From Leucobacter tenebrionis (GTDB lineage: Bacteria; Actinomycetota; Actinomycetes; Actinomycetales; Microbacteriaceae): 64,000 bases of DNA. Positions 42,308-50,546 of this stretch are shown piece after piece (the first letter of the stretch is position 1; the number at the start of each line of letters is the position of its first letter). Location of the stretch: the NCBI RefSeq assembly GCF_019884725.1, contig NZ_CP082322.1:1364001-1428000 (forward strand). Reading direction: 5' to 3'. The position numbers and the translations under genes are program-made. Below the pieces are notes generated by a model that saw nothing but the letters and a program-made list of their open reading frames with translations, ran no database searches and was not told where the DNA came from.

Positions 42308-43033
42308 ATGACGACTCCGAAGTATCTGCAGATCGCCGAGCGCATTCGCACCGAGTGCGGGACGCTCCACGAAGGCGCCCAGCTGCCCGCCGAACAGGAG
42401 CTCGCCGCCGCGTACCGCGCCAGCCCGATGACCGTCCGGCGCGCGCTCGACTTACTGCAAGAGCAGGGGGTCGTCACGAGAATCCCCGGGCGCGGCACCT
42501 TCGTACGCCACGGCATCATCTCGAAAAGCAGCGCGCTGACGTCGTTCACCGAGGACATCACGATGCGCGGCATGACCCCGGGTACCCGCGTGCTCGGCGT
42601 CGACGAGGTGACCCCCACAAGCGAGGTCTCCCGCGACCTCTCGCTCGGCCGGACCGAGCTCGTCTTGCAGCTCGAGCGCCTGCGCTTCGCCGATGACGAG
42701 CCGATCTGCCTCGAAGTCGCGCACGTGCCCCAGCGATATGCGAAGGCCCTCGGGGACTCCGCGCTCGTCTCCCTGCACCGGGGACTCGCGTCGATCGGAC
42801 TCGCCCCCGACAGCGCGACGCGCCGAGTGCACGCCGCTATCGTCACGGATCGGCAGGCGACCCTCCTCGGGGTCCCTCCCGGCTCGCCGACGCTCAACAT
42901 CATCCAGGTGTTCTTCGATGAGCGCGGGCGCCCGATCCAGCGCTCGAACGCATGCTTCCGCGCCGACCGCTACGAGACCTACAGCAGGGTCCGGCGCGCC
43001 GAGAACCACCCACCCACCGAAGAAACGGAGTAA
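42308..43033 (+). CDS. GntR-family regulator (HutC/UTRA type)
   Basis: 241 residues. The winged helix is LPAEQELAAAYRASPMTVRRALDLLQEQGVVTRIPGRGTFVR (about residues 25-68). The UTRA domain follows, with FTEDITMRGMTPGTRV, ELVLQLERLRFADDEPICLEVAHVP and FRADRYE near the end. It lies between the deacetylase and RidA genes and probably senses an intermediate of that pathway. It is a second HutC-type regulator, distinct from the one at 35.7 kb. Confidence 0.92.
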   Translation: MTTPKYLQIAERIRTECGTLHEGAQLPAEQELAAAYRASPMTVRRALDLLQEQGVVTRIPGRGTFVRHGIISKSSALTSFTEDITMRGMTPGTRVLGVDEVTPTSEVSRDLSLGRTELVLQLERLRFADDEPICLEVAHVPQRYAKALGDSALVSLHRGLASIGLAPDSATRRVHAAIVTDRQATLLGVPPGSPTLNIIQVFFDERGRPIQRSNACFRADRYETYSRVRRAENHPPTEETE

Positions 43034-43038
43034 CCCCC

Positions 43039-43422
43039 ATGGCCAAAGAAGCGATGCTCAGCGATCAGCTGCCAAATCCGGCGGGACCCTACAGCCACGT
43101 CGTGGAGGCAGGCGACATCGTGTTCACGTCCGGCTTCGGACCACAGGATCCCGCAACCGGCGCCGTGCCGGAGGGCATCACCGCGCAGACTGAGCAGGTG
43201 ATATCGAACGTCGAGACCGCGCTGAAGCTCCGCGGCCTCACGCTCGCCGACGTGGTCAAGACAACCGTGCACCTCGAGCGCCTCGATCGTGACTTCGCGG
43301 CCTACAACGAGGTGTACGCTCGACGGTTCCCGAATCCCTACCCGGCACGCACGACCGTCGGCAGCACCCTCGCGAACATCCTCGTCGAGATCGACGCCGT
43401 AGCGGTCCGCACGCGGGACTGA
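43039..43422 (+). CDS. RidA-family enamine/imine deaminase
   Basis: 127 residues, the normal RidA length. It carries AGPYSHVVEAGDIVFTSGFGPQDP, EQVISNVETALKLRGLTLADVVKTTVHL and NPYPARTTVGS, with the Arg that holds the substrate carboxylate. RidA proteins hydrolyse reactive enamines and imines released by PLP-dependent ammonia-lyases. Its place in this cluster supports a PLP ammonia-lyase step, probably the threonine-synthase-like enzyme 2.6 kb away. ATG at 43039 is five bases after the GntR stop. Confidence 0.95.
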   Translation: MAKEAMLSDQLPNPAGPYSHVVEAGDIVFTSGFGPQDPATGAVPEGITAQTEQVISNVETALKLRGLTLADVVKTTVHLERLDRDFAAYNEVYARRFPNPYPARTTVGSTLANILVEIDAVAVRTRD

Positions 43423-43425
43423 TCG

Positions 43426-44172
43426 ATGACCGCGACGCGACTCTCCTCCCGGGTGTGGCTTGTCGGCGGATCCGACGGCCCTGCATCGACCGATGCATGG
43501 GACGGCAACCAGTACCTCGTCTGGGATGGGGAGCGCGGCGCTCTCATCGACTGCGGCACGGGCCGCGGCAGCAAGGCCTGGCTCGACCAGGTCGCCTCCG
43601 TCACCGGGGACCTGCGGACCGTCGATGCCCTGCTCATCACGCACTACCACGCGGATCACGCCGGTGGTGCAGCCGCGGCGGAGCGGGCGGGGCTGCGCGT
43701 CCTCGGCAGCCCAGCTACCGCGAAGGCGTTGCGCGACGGTGACGAGCAGACGACCTCGCTCGTCCGCGCGCGCCGCGCGGGGGTGTACCCCGCCGACTAC
43801 CGCATGCCGCCCGCGCCCTCCGCCGAGGAGGTGCCGCGCGAGCTGCGCTTCGGCCGGAGCGTGCTGCGCGTGATCCGCGCGCCCGGCCACTGCGACGGCC
43901 ACCTCGTCTTCGCGCTGGAGGAGCCGGACGGGGTCGCACTCTTCACCGGGGACACCCTCTTCCCGGGCGGTCGGGTGAGCATCCAGGCGATCCCCGACTG
44001 CCGTCTCGACGCCTACGCCGACACGATGCACCGCCTCTCACGGCAACCCGTGGTCGCCCTCTACCCGGGGCACGGCGGCGCAGAGCTCGATCCGGGCTCC
44101 GCCGCTGAATCCGTGCGCTCGGCGTCGTCGAGCTTCGCTCGTCTGGTTCCCCCACCGAACTTGCTGAACTGA
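43426..44172 (+). CDS. Metallo-beta-lactamase-fold hydrolase
   Basis: 248 residues. The metal motif THYHADHAGG (HxHxDH) is at about residues 73-82, GHCDGH at about 152, FTGDTLFPGG (bridging Asp) and the last His in YPGHGG. This is a glyoxalase II/lactonase-like layout with two metal ions. In this cluster it might open a lactone or thioester; the substrate is unknown. It starts three bases after RidA and ends the plus-strand operon, just before a hairpin. Confidence 0.9.
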   Translation: MTATRLSSRVWLVGGSDGPASTDAWDGNQYLVWDGERGALIDCGTGRGSKAWLDQVASVTGDLRTVDALLITHYHADHAGGAAAAERAGLRVLGSPATAKALRDGDEQTTSLVRARRAGVYPADYRMPPAPSAEEVPRELRFGRSVLRVIRAPGHCDGHLVFALEEPDGVALFTGDTLFPGGRVSIQAIPDCRLDAYADTMHRLSRQPVVALYPGHGGAELDPGSAAESVRSASSSFARLVPPPNLLN

Positions 44173-44188
44173 TTCGGGTTTCGTCCGC

Positions 44189-44220
44189 ACCGTTTCGGCG
44201 TAGAGCACGTCCGAAGCGGT
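44189..44220. terminator. Hairpin between convergent genes
   Basis: ACCGTTTCGG and CCGAAGCGGT pair (one G-T) around a 12-base loop. It lies 17 bases after the metallo-hydrolase stop and before the convergent KDG-type kinase end. It has no T-run, so it is a weak or bidirectional terminator candidate. Confidence 0.5.
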
Positions 44221-44285
44221 CAGCGCCGACGCACGGCCCGAAGAGAGACGCCCAGCATGACGACCGCAATTCGGGAGAGCGCGGT

Positions 44286-45284
44286 TCAGACTGTGCACGA
44301 CCCCTCGGACCCGGCGAAGCTCAGGGCGGCCCAGGCGGCCGGATCGGCCTCCGCCTGCGCCGCCAGCACGCCGGCCGGCGGCAGGACCACCGAGTCCGAC
44401 GGCGCGACCAAGACGCGCGCGGCGAGCAGGTGGCCCCAGCGCAGGCGCTCAGCGGGAGATGCACCGCGAATGGAAGCGCTCAGGTACCCGGCCGCGAACG
44501 CGTCACCCGCGCCCACCGGTTCCAGTACCTCGACCGTGGGCGCCGGCTCCCGGAAGACGTCGTCGCCGATGAACGTCGTCGCCCCGTCGCCGCCATCCTT
44601 GACGACCACCTCCGCCGACCTCGCGAAGATCGCCGGGATCTCGTCGGCGCGCTCGATCCCCCAGACGTGCTGCGCCTCGTCGAGGCCGACGAACACGGTG
44701 TCGGCGAGTCCCCCCAGCTCCGCGAGCACCGGGGCCGCCTCGGCCGTCGGCCACAGCGGTGCCCGATAGTTCACATCGAACGAGATGCGCTTCCCCGCGG
44801 CCCTGGCCTCGCGGACGATGTTGAACAGCGTCAACGCGGCCCCCTTTCCCAGCGCAGCGGTGATCCCGGTGATATGCAGGCGGGCCGAACGGGCGACCAG
44901 CGGGGCGACATCGCCCACGCCCAACGCCGACGCGGCGGATCCGGAACGATAGTAGTAGACGCTCGGCTCCCCGCCTGGGTCCTTGAAGTAGACGCCCGTG
45001 GGCCGGTAATCGTCGATGACGACCTGCGAGACGTCGATCCCGATTTCCGAGAAGGAGCGCAGCAGCCGGCGCCCGAACGGGTCGTTGCCGACCCTGCTGC
45101 CCCAACCCACGGCGTGACCGAGCTGCGACAGGTAGCTCGCGACATTCGACTCGGCTCCCGCGGGAAACAGCGCGGTTTCGGCGGTGCGCTCCAGGGACTC
45201 GCCACGCGACGGCACGAGCACCACCATGCTCTCCCCGACGGTCGCGATGTCGAGCCGAGCGAGCTCCGCTCCGTCGCCGCTCAC
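44286..45284 (-). CDS. PfkB-family sugar kinase, probable 2-keto-3-deoxygluconate kinase
   Basis: 332 residues. The N-terminal IATVGESMVVLVPSRGE, GAESNVASYLSQLGHAVGWGSRVGNDPFGRRLL and the C-terminal EPVGAGDAFAAGYL (anion hole and catalytic Asp) define a PfkB kinase. GVYFKDPGGEPSVYYYRSGSAASAL strongly resembles KDG kinases. It should make KDPG for the aldolase at 40.4 kb. GTG at 45284 overlaps the oxidoreductase stop codon (GTGA), with GGGAAGG upstream. Confidence 0.9.
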   Translation of the reverse strand: MSGDGAELARLDIATVGESMVVLVPSRGESLERTAETALFPAGAESNVASYLSQLGHAVGWGSRVGNDPFGRRLLRSFSEIGIDVSQVVIDDYRPTGVYFKDPGGEPSVYYYRSGSAASALGVGDVAPLVARSARLHITGITAALGKGAALTLFNIVREARAAGKRISFDVNYRAPLWPTAEAAPVLAELGGLADTVFVGLDEAQHVWGIERADEIPAIFARSAEVVVKDGGDGATTFIGDDVFREPAPTVEVLEPVGAGDAFAAGYLSASIRGASPAERLRWGHLLAARVLVAPSDSVVLPPAGVLAAQAEADPAAWAALSFAGSEGSCTV

Positions 45285-46327
45285 AGCCTTCCCTCGTTCC
45301 GGGGAACCTCGGGCGCCCCGGTCTCCAGGGAGCGCGTCATCGCCTCCGCGATCGCGATGCCCCACACGGCCTCGATCATCGGCATCTCGGTGTTCCCGTG
45401 CGCGCCGCGGACCACGCCGAGGGCGTGTTCGACCTCCGCGCGAATGGCGCCCCCCACGCGGTCGCCCGAGACGGGCCATAGGAATGCGTTCGGCGACCAC
45501 GAGCCGGCGTTGTTCCACACCGTCAATCCGTCGTTCTGCAACCGCTGGCGCATGACACCGGTCGAGCCGTGCGCCTCGGCCTCGGCGATGATCGCCCCCG
45601 GGAGCGCCAGCGCGCCCGACTCGGTTTGCGGTGCCCCCTCCGGGATCGTCCACGCCGTCTCGATCGTCGCCATCGCCCCGCCCGCGAACTCCACGATCGC
45701 CGACACCACGGAGGGGGCGTTGGCACCCGCCGCCTCACTGCGCGACGCGTACACCCGCGTCGCCGGACGCCGCACGAAGGAGAGCGCCACATCGATGTCG
45801 TGGATGCACGACTCCCACACGGGATCCACCCTGCCGCCGAAGTCCTCGAACCACTGACGCGAGAAATCACGTCGGAGGCGCAGCGACCACAGGTCGCCGA
45901 TGCGTCCGGCGGTCAGCGCCTGCCGCATCGCGCGATAGGGCTCGGCGAAACGCGAGATGTGCCCGGCGATCACCTCGCGTCCCGCACGCTGCGCCGCGTC
46001 GACGGTCCCGAGCGCGTCCTCCACCGACATGGCGAACGGCTTCTCCATGAATACGTGGCGCCCTGCGGCGAGCGCCGCGAGCGCCAGTTCGGTGTGGGCG
46101 GTCTCGTCGCTCGCGATCACCACGATGTCCGGCTCGGCATCGACGATGATCTCGGAGAGATCGGTCCCGTGATGCTCGGCACCCCAGGTCTCGGCGAACG
46201 CCGCGGACCGGGCGGGATCGAGATCAACGACGCCGGCGAGGTCGGCGCCCGCCTCGCGCCAGACCCGGGCGTGCAGGGCCCCGAAGCGGCCGGCCCCGGC
46301 GATGACGACCCTGACGTGCTCACTCAT
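45281..46327 (-). CDS. Gfo/Idh/MocA-family oxidoreductase
   Basis: 348 residues. The Rossmann motif is VVIAGAGRFGALHARV; HVFMEKPFAMSVEDAL holds the catalytic Lys of the EKP motif. The C-terminal alpha/beta domain has WESCIHDIDVALSFV (substrate His). These enzymes oxidise sugars, inositols or sugar acids with NAD(P). It lies between the IclR gene, whose end it overlaps by eight bases, and the KDG-type kinase, so it probably feeds a sugar-acid pathway. Confidence 0.93.
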   Translation of the reverse strand: MSEHVRVVIAGAGRFGALHARVWREAGADLAGVVDLDPARSAAFAETWGAEHHGTDLSEIIVDAEPDIVVIASDETAHTELALAALAAGRHVFMEKPFAMSVEDALGTVDAAQRAGREVIAGHISRFAEPYRAMRQALTAGRIGDLWSLRLRRDFSRQWFEDFGGRVDPVWESCIHDIDVALSFVRRPATRVYASRSEAAGANAPSVVSAIVEFAGGAMATIETAWTIPEGAPQTESGALALPGAIIAEAEAHGSTGVMRQRLQNDGLTVWNNAGSWSPNAFLWPVSGDRVGGAIRAEVEHALGVVRGAHGNTEMPMIEAVWGIAIAEAMTRSLETGAPEVPRNEGRL

Positions 46328-47168
46328 CCGCCACACCCCTCGGCCCCTGGTCCCGGATCTCCTCGATGGAAACGTCCGTCAGATATCCGAGTGCCTGCGA
46401 GATCCGGTCCGCGGTGTCCTTCACCAAGGCTCCGAACTCGTCGAGCCGATTCGCGTCGAAGCGTTCCACGGGAGTCGAGACGCTGACCGCCGCCTCCGAA
46501 CGGCCGAACTGGTCGAAGATCGCCGCCCCGACACAGCAGATGCCCGGCTCGTTCTCCTCGAGGTCGGTGCTGAAGCCCTGCGAACCGTCATGCTGCAGCT
46601 GCGCGGCGAAGGCATCCGCGTCCTCCACGATCCCGAGCTGACTCCTCGAGTCCTCCAGCACTCGGTTCACCGTCTCGGCCGAGGCACTCGACAGGATCGC
46701 CTTCCCCATCGCCGTCCGCACGGCTGGCATCACCGAGCCGACCCGCGAGACCATCCGCACGGGATGCCGGCTGTCCAGCTTCTCGATATACACCACGTGC
46801 GGCGAGGTCAGCATGCCCAGGTGGCAGGTCTCGCCCGTCGCCTCGTTCAGTTCCTTCAGGTGCGGGAGGGCTTCGCTCCTGAGGTCAATGCCCGCCAGGT
46901 AGGCCCCCGACAGCACCAGACTGCCGATGCCGACCGCGTGCAGCCCGTCGCTCATCTCTCGGGCAAGATTCTTCGAGCGCAGCGATGCCAGGATCCGGTG
47001 TGCGGTCGTCATCGTGAGGCCGGTCTCCCGCGAGAGGTCCGCGAGGCTGATTCCCGTGGGGTGCGCCGCGAGCGAGTAGAGCACGGTGGTCGCGCGATCG
47101 AGGGCGCGGAGGCCCTCAGGCCCGCGCCGGCCGCTTTCGGCGGGTCGCAAAGGTGCCGTCTGACTCAT
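46320..47168 (-). CDS. IclR-family transcriptional regulator
   Basis: 282 residues. The winged-helix part is LRALDRATTVLYSLAAHPTGISLADLSRETGLTMTTAHRILASL (about residues 20-63). The effector domain includes TGETCHLGMLTSPHVVYIEKLDS, GSVMPAVRTAMGKAILS and CCVGAAIFDQFGRSEAAVSVS. IclR proteins often control sugar-acid operons. It is embedded in the operon it may regulate. ATG at 47168 has AGGAGG upstream at a rather long distance; a GTG at 47201 overlapping the upstream stop is the alternative start. Confidence 0.93.
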   Translation of the reverse strand: MSQTAPLRPAESGRRGPEGLRALDRATTVLYSLAAHPTGISLADLSRETGLTMTTAHRILASLRSKNLAREMSDGLHAVGIGSLVLSGAYLAGIDLRSEALPHLKELNEATGETCHLGMLTSPHVVYIEKLDSRHPVRMVSRVGSVMPAVRTAMGKAILSSASAETVNRVLEDSRSQLGIVEDADAFAAQLQHDGSQGFSTDLEENEPGICCVGAAIFDQFGRSEAAVSVSTPVERFDANRLDEFGALVKDTADRISQALGYLTDVSIEEIRDQGPRGVADE

Positions 47169-47197
47169 GAGCTGTGATTCCTCCTGGGGTAGCGCGA

Positions 47198-47956
47198 TCA
47201 CGCGCGTTTGCTGGTCGAGATGCGCCGGAGCTGCTCGGCTACGCGCAGCACCGCTATCTCATATACATCTTCGCCCCATTCGGGGTCCGCCCGTGCCGGA
47301 TCTCCCACGAGACCGAGCTCATTGAACTCCTCGAACCGTCGATGCCTGACGGCGGGGTCGGTGCTGAAGAGCGAGGGGTCCGGGAAAACCTCCGAGTCGC
47401 CCGCCCCGGGATCGGGGAGCTCGCCGACGAGTTCGGGCCACAGGTGCTGGGAGATCGATGTCTCCAGGGCGCACGCATGACCCAGTGCCCGTCCGCCGAA
47501 GCGCTCGATCGCGACGTCCCGCAGGGTCTCGAAATAGGTGAGCCCCCAGGCCGATACGTTCTGCTCGAGCAGGCGCTGCAGTGCGGCGCCCATGGGTGCC
47601 CGGTTCCCCCCGTGCCCATTGACGAACACCGGCACGAATCCGTCCTCGAACAAACAGGTCGCGACATCGCAGATCATCCGGATGAAGGTGTCGACGCCGA
47701 GGCTCAGCGTCCCCGGGAACGAGCGGTGGTGCACGGAGCATCCTACCGGCAGCGGATCGGCCAGGAAGGCTTCGTCGACGCGCGCGACCGCGTCGCGCGC
47801 GACTGCGGAGGCGATCCAGATATCCGTCGCCAACGGCAGGTGCGGCCCGTGCTGCTCGACCGCGCCGATCGGCACGACGACCAGCGCCCCCCGGGCCTCG
47901 GCGGCCTCGGGACTCGTCAGCGCACCGAACGCGGTACTCCGTGCATACTCGGTCAT
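47198..47956 (-). CDS. Creatininase-family amidohydrolase
   Basis: 252 residues. The metal site is in PIGAVEQHGPHLPLATD (Glu, His, Asp), with VNGHGGNRAP and HACALETSISQHLWPEL later. Creatininase relatives open cyclic amides (creatinine) or hydrolyse formamides and peptides (MftE, FAPy deformylase). Here, beside sugar oxidoreductases and an aldehyde dehydrogenase, a cyclic or N-acylated sugar derivative is a possible substrate. ATG at 47956 is two bases after the dehydrogenase stop codon. Confidence 0.92.
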   Translation of the reverse strand: MTEYARSTAFGALTSPEAAEARGALVVVPIGAVEQHGPHLPLATDIWIASAVARDAVARVDEAFLADPLPVGCSVHHRSFPGTLSLGVDTFIRMICDVATCLFEDGFVPVFVNGHGGNRAPMGAALQRLLEQNVSAWGLTYFETLRDVAIERFGGRALGHACALETSISQHLWPELVGELPDPGAGDSEVFPDPSLFSTDPAVRHRRFEEFNELGLVGDPARADPEWGEDVYEIAVLRVAEQLRRISTSKRA

Positions 47957-47958
47957 GA

Positions 47959-49410
47959 TCAGCCCAAGTCGAGCGTGAAGGTCTGCACCTCGGTCATCTC
48001 CAGAACGGACCACGGCCCACCCGAGCGGCCGATGCCGCTCGCGGCTCCCGCGGCGCCGCCAGCGGGGATCGAGGGCTCCCAGTAGGCGCTCGTGTCGTTG
48101 ATGTTCACGTGGCCCACGCGGAGCGTCTCTCCGAACGCCAGGCCGCGCTCGACATCCCGCGTGAATACGCCGCCGTGCAGGCCGAACCGGCTGGAGTTCA
48201 ACAGCTCGCGCAGTTCGTCGTCGGTCTCGTAGTGCACGACGGGCGCCACAGGGCCGAAGGTCTCCATGCGGTGCAGATCCGAGCCGGCCGGGACGTTGTC
48301 CACCACGGTCGGCAGCACGTAGTTGGAGGTGGGCGCGCCCTCGAGCAGCGCCCCGCCCGTGACGAGGCGAGCGCCCTGCGCGACGGCGTTCTCGACCTGG
48401 CCGAGCACGGCCGCGGCGAGCTCGCTGCGGTGCACCGGCCCCATAGTGGTCTCGCGCTCGAACGGGTTGCCGAGCACGAAGCGCTTCGACTGCTCGGCGA
48501 TCGCGTCGGCGAGCTGCGAGGCGACCGAGGCGTGAGCGAGGATCCGACCGGAGGCCGTGCAGATCTGGCCGGCATTCGCGAAGGATCCGCCCGCGATGCG
48601 CGCTGCGGCGAGCTCGATGTCGGCGTCGGCGAACACGACCGTCGGCCCGTTGCCTCCGAGCTCCAGGAAGCTGGGCTTGCCGACGGCCGCGATCTGCACG
48701 GCGTTGCCGACCGGGGTCGAACCGGTGAAGCCGACAGCGTCGACGCCGGGGTGGCCGGCAAGCGCCTGGCCGACCACGGGGCCGTCGCCCGTGATGAAGT
48801 TGACCGACCCGGGAGGCCAGATCTCGGCGATGATCTTCGCGAGCAGCGCGTGCGTCGAGTTCACCGACGGAGCCCCGATCCACACCATCGAGTTGCCCGC
48901 GGCGAGTCCGGGGCCGAGGTAATACTGCGTCGCGATGCCGAGCGGGAAGTTCCACGGCGTGAGGATGCCGTAGACGCCGCGCGGGCGACGCACGGTCATG
49001 ACCCGTTTGCCCGGCGTCGAGACCGGGTAGTGCTGCTCTAGCATCCAGCGCGCCTGCGCGCCCGCATCAGCCATCGCCACAGCGCTCGCGCCGATCTCAC
49101 CAGGCGCGTCACCGTAGTAGGTCTTGCCGTGCTCATTGGCGAGCAGCGCGGCGAACTCATCCGCGTGGGCGCGGATCGCGTCGCCGGTCCGCCGCAACAG
49201 CTCGGCGCGGCCGTCGAGCCCTAGCGCCGCCAGGGCGGGCAGCGCGGCGCGCGCGGAGGCGACGGCCCGGTCCACGTCCTCGGGGGATCCGAGCAGGATA
49301 TCGGAAACCTCCTGCCCCGTGGAGGGCGACGTGTAGATGCGGTGCTCCCGGTCGGGCGCGTACGTTTCGCCGCCGATCACCATCTGCGGATGTTGCAGTT
49401 CCAGCGTCAT
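47959..49410 (-). CDS. NAD(P)-dependent aldehyde dehydrogenase
   Basis: 483 residues. Signatures are GVYGILTPWNFPLGIATQYYLGP, VGFTGSTPVGNAVQ, the Glu motif LELGGNGPTVVF and the catalytic Cys in FANAGQICTASGR. It resembles benzaldehyde/vanillin-type or glycolaldehyde-type enzymes and oxidises an aldehyde to an acid. The Gly/Ala-rich run GGAAGAASGIGRSGG sits near the C-terminus. AAGGA precedes the ATG. It is part of the minus-strand operon running from the sugar transporter. Confidence 0.94.
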   Translation of the reverse strand: MTLELQHPQMVIGGETYAPDREHRIYTSPSTGQEVSDILLGSPEDVDRAVASARAALPALAALGLDGRAELLRRTGDAIRAHADEFAALLANEHGKTYYGDAPGEIGASAVAMADAGAQARWMLEQHYPVSTPGKRVMTVRRPRGVYGILTPWNFPLGIATQYYLGPGLAAGNSMVWIGAPSVNSTHALLAKIIAEIWPPGSVNFITGDGPVVGQALAGHPGVDAVGFTGSTPVGNAVQIAAVGKPSFLELGGNGPTVVFADADIELAAARIAGGSFANAGQICTASGRILAHASVASQLADAIAEQSKRFVLGNPFERETTMGPVHRSELAAAVLGQVENAVAQGARLVTGGALLEGAPTSNYVLPTVVDNVPAGSDLHRMETFGPVAPVVHYETDDELRELLNSSRFGLHGGVFTRDVERGLAFGETLRVGHVNINDTSAYWEPSIPAGGAAGAASGIGRSGGPWSVLEMTEVQTFTLDLG

Positions 49411-49425
49411 CTTGCGTTCCTTCTC

Positions 49426-50544
49426 TCAGTGTGACAATTCAGCGGGACGACCGGCGCCGCGGAGGGCGTCGACCGCCAGATCCACGTCCGCGCCGTCCGT
49501 GTACAGGTGCGTGCCGAACCGCACGCGTCCGAGCCGGGCCGCGGCCCGGATCCCCGCCTGCTCGAGGACCTCGCAGATGCTGGTGGCATCGGGGTGCGGG
49601 ACGGTGGTGATGTGTGATGGGAGCTCGGACGGTTCGACGGCGAACCCCGCCTCGACAAGTGCCGCGCGCAACTGCTCCGCCCTCCCGACGGCGTGCGACT
49701 CTCGATCGGAGGCGCTGACGGTGCGCAGCAGGTCGAGCCCGGCCTCGGCCCCCACCCAGGCCAGCCACGCCGGGCTCTGCGTGACCCCTCGCCCGCCGGG
49801 AAAGGGGACCCCCGGAGCCCCGTAGGAACCACGCAGGTCGTTGTCGGCCATGCCGTACGGGCTGGCCTCGGCCAGCGGGCGCAGATCGAGGTCCTCCCTG
49901 ATGTAGGAGTAGCTGGTGCCGCGCGGCCCCAGGAGTCCCTTGTAGCCGGCGGCGAACACCGCTTGGAACCGCTCGACGGGCGGCCCGAGCTGCACGATCC
50001 CCTCAGACTGGGTGCTGTCCACGATCACGACCGCTCCCGCTGCGTCCGCGGCCTCGACGAGGCGGGCGAGGTCGGGCCGCTCGCCGGTCGCCGAAGAGAC
50101 CGACGAGATCGCGACGACGCTCACGTCGCCGCCGAGCTCATCGATGAACGTACTCGATGCGTACGGCCCCGATACGGTCGTCACGCGCGGCTCACCGAAA
50201 GCGGCGAAGACCGGGAGTGCGAGCGAGCGGAACTCATCGGCGTGCAGCAGCACGCGACCCGGCCGGCGCGCGAGCGCCTGAGCGGTCGCGGCGACGGCGG
50301 GAACGATCGAGGCCCCCGTCCCCACCACCGCCTCATCGGCGCCGGCGAGGTCGGCCCAGCTCTGGCGGCAGCGCAGGACCGACTCCTCCCAGCGCTCGAA
50401 GCGCGCCGCCCCGCTCAGCCAGTCGTCGAGCGCGCCGCGCAAGGCCTCGATCGTCGCTCGCGTGGGTGCGCCCATGCTGGGCGTGTCGAAGTATCCCACC
50501 GCCGCACTCCCGAAGCGGTCGCGCACGTCGCACCACCGGCTCAT
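49426..50544 (-). CDS. PLP-dependent class V aminotransferase / cysteine desulfurase-like enzyme
   Basis: 372 residues. FDTPSMGAPTRATIEAL begins the fold; VVIVDSTQSEG holds the PLP-nitrogen Asp, and the lysine lies in FAAGYKGLLGPRGTSYSY. The family includes cysteine desulfurases, isopenicillin-N epimerase-like and kynureninase-like enzymes. No Fe-S genes are nearby, so an amine-metabolising or beta-eliminating role in the pathway is more likely. ATG at 50544 is two bases after the oxidoreductase stop. Confidence 0.88.
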   Translation of the reverse strand: MSRWCDVRDRFGSAAVGYFDTPSMGAPTRATIEALRGALDDWLSGAARFERWEESVLRCRQSWADLAGADEAVVGTGASIVPAVAATAQALARRPGRVLLHADEFRSLALPVFAAFGEPRVTTVSGPYASSTFIDELGGDVSVVAISSVSSATGERPDLARLVEAADAAGAVVIVDSTQSEGIVQLGPPVERFQAVFAAGYKGLLGPRGTSYSYIREDLDLRPLAEASPYGMADNDLRGSYGAPGVPFPGGRGVTQSPAWLAWVGAEAGLDLLRTVSASDRESHAVGRAEQLRAALVEAGFAVEPSELPSHITTVPHPDATSICEVLEQAGIRAAARLGRVRFGTHLYTDGADVDLAVDALRGAGRPAELSH

Positions 50545-50546
50545 GG

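Noticed and set aside
49426..50544. Housekeeping cysteine desulfurase (iscS/sufS)
   Set aside because: No Fe-S assembly genes are adjacent, and the gene is in a sugar catabolism operon; only the general class V assignment is kept.
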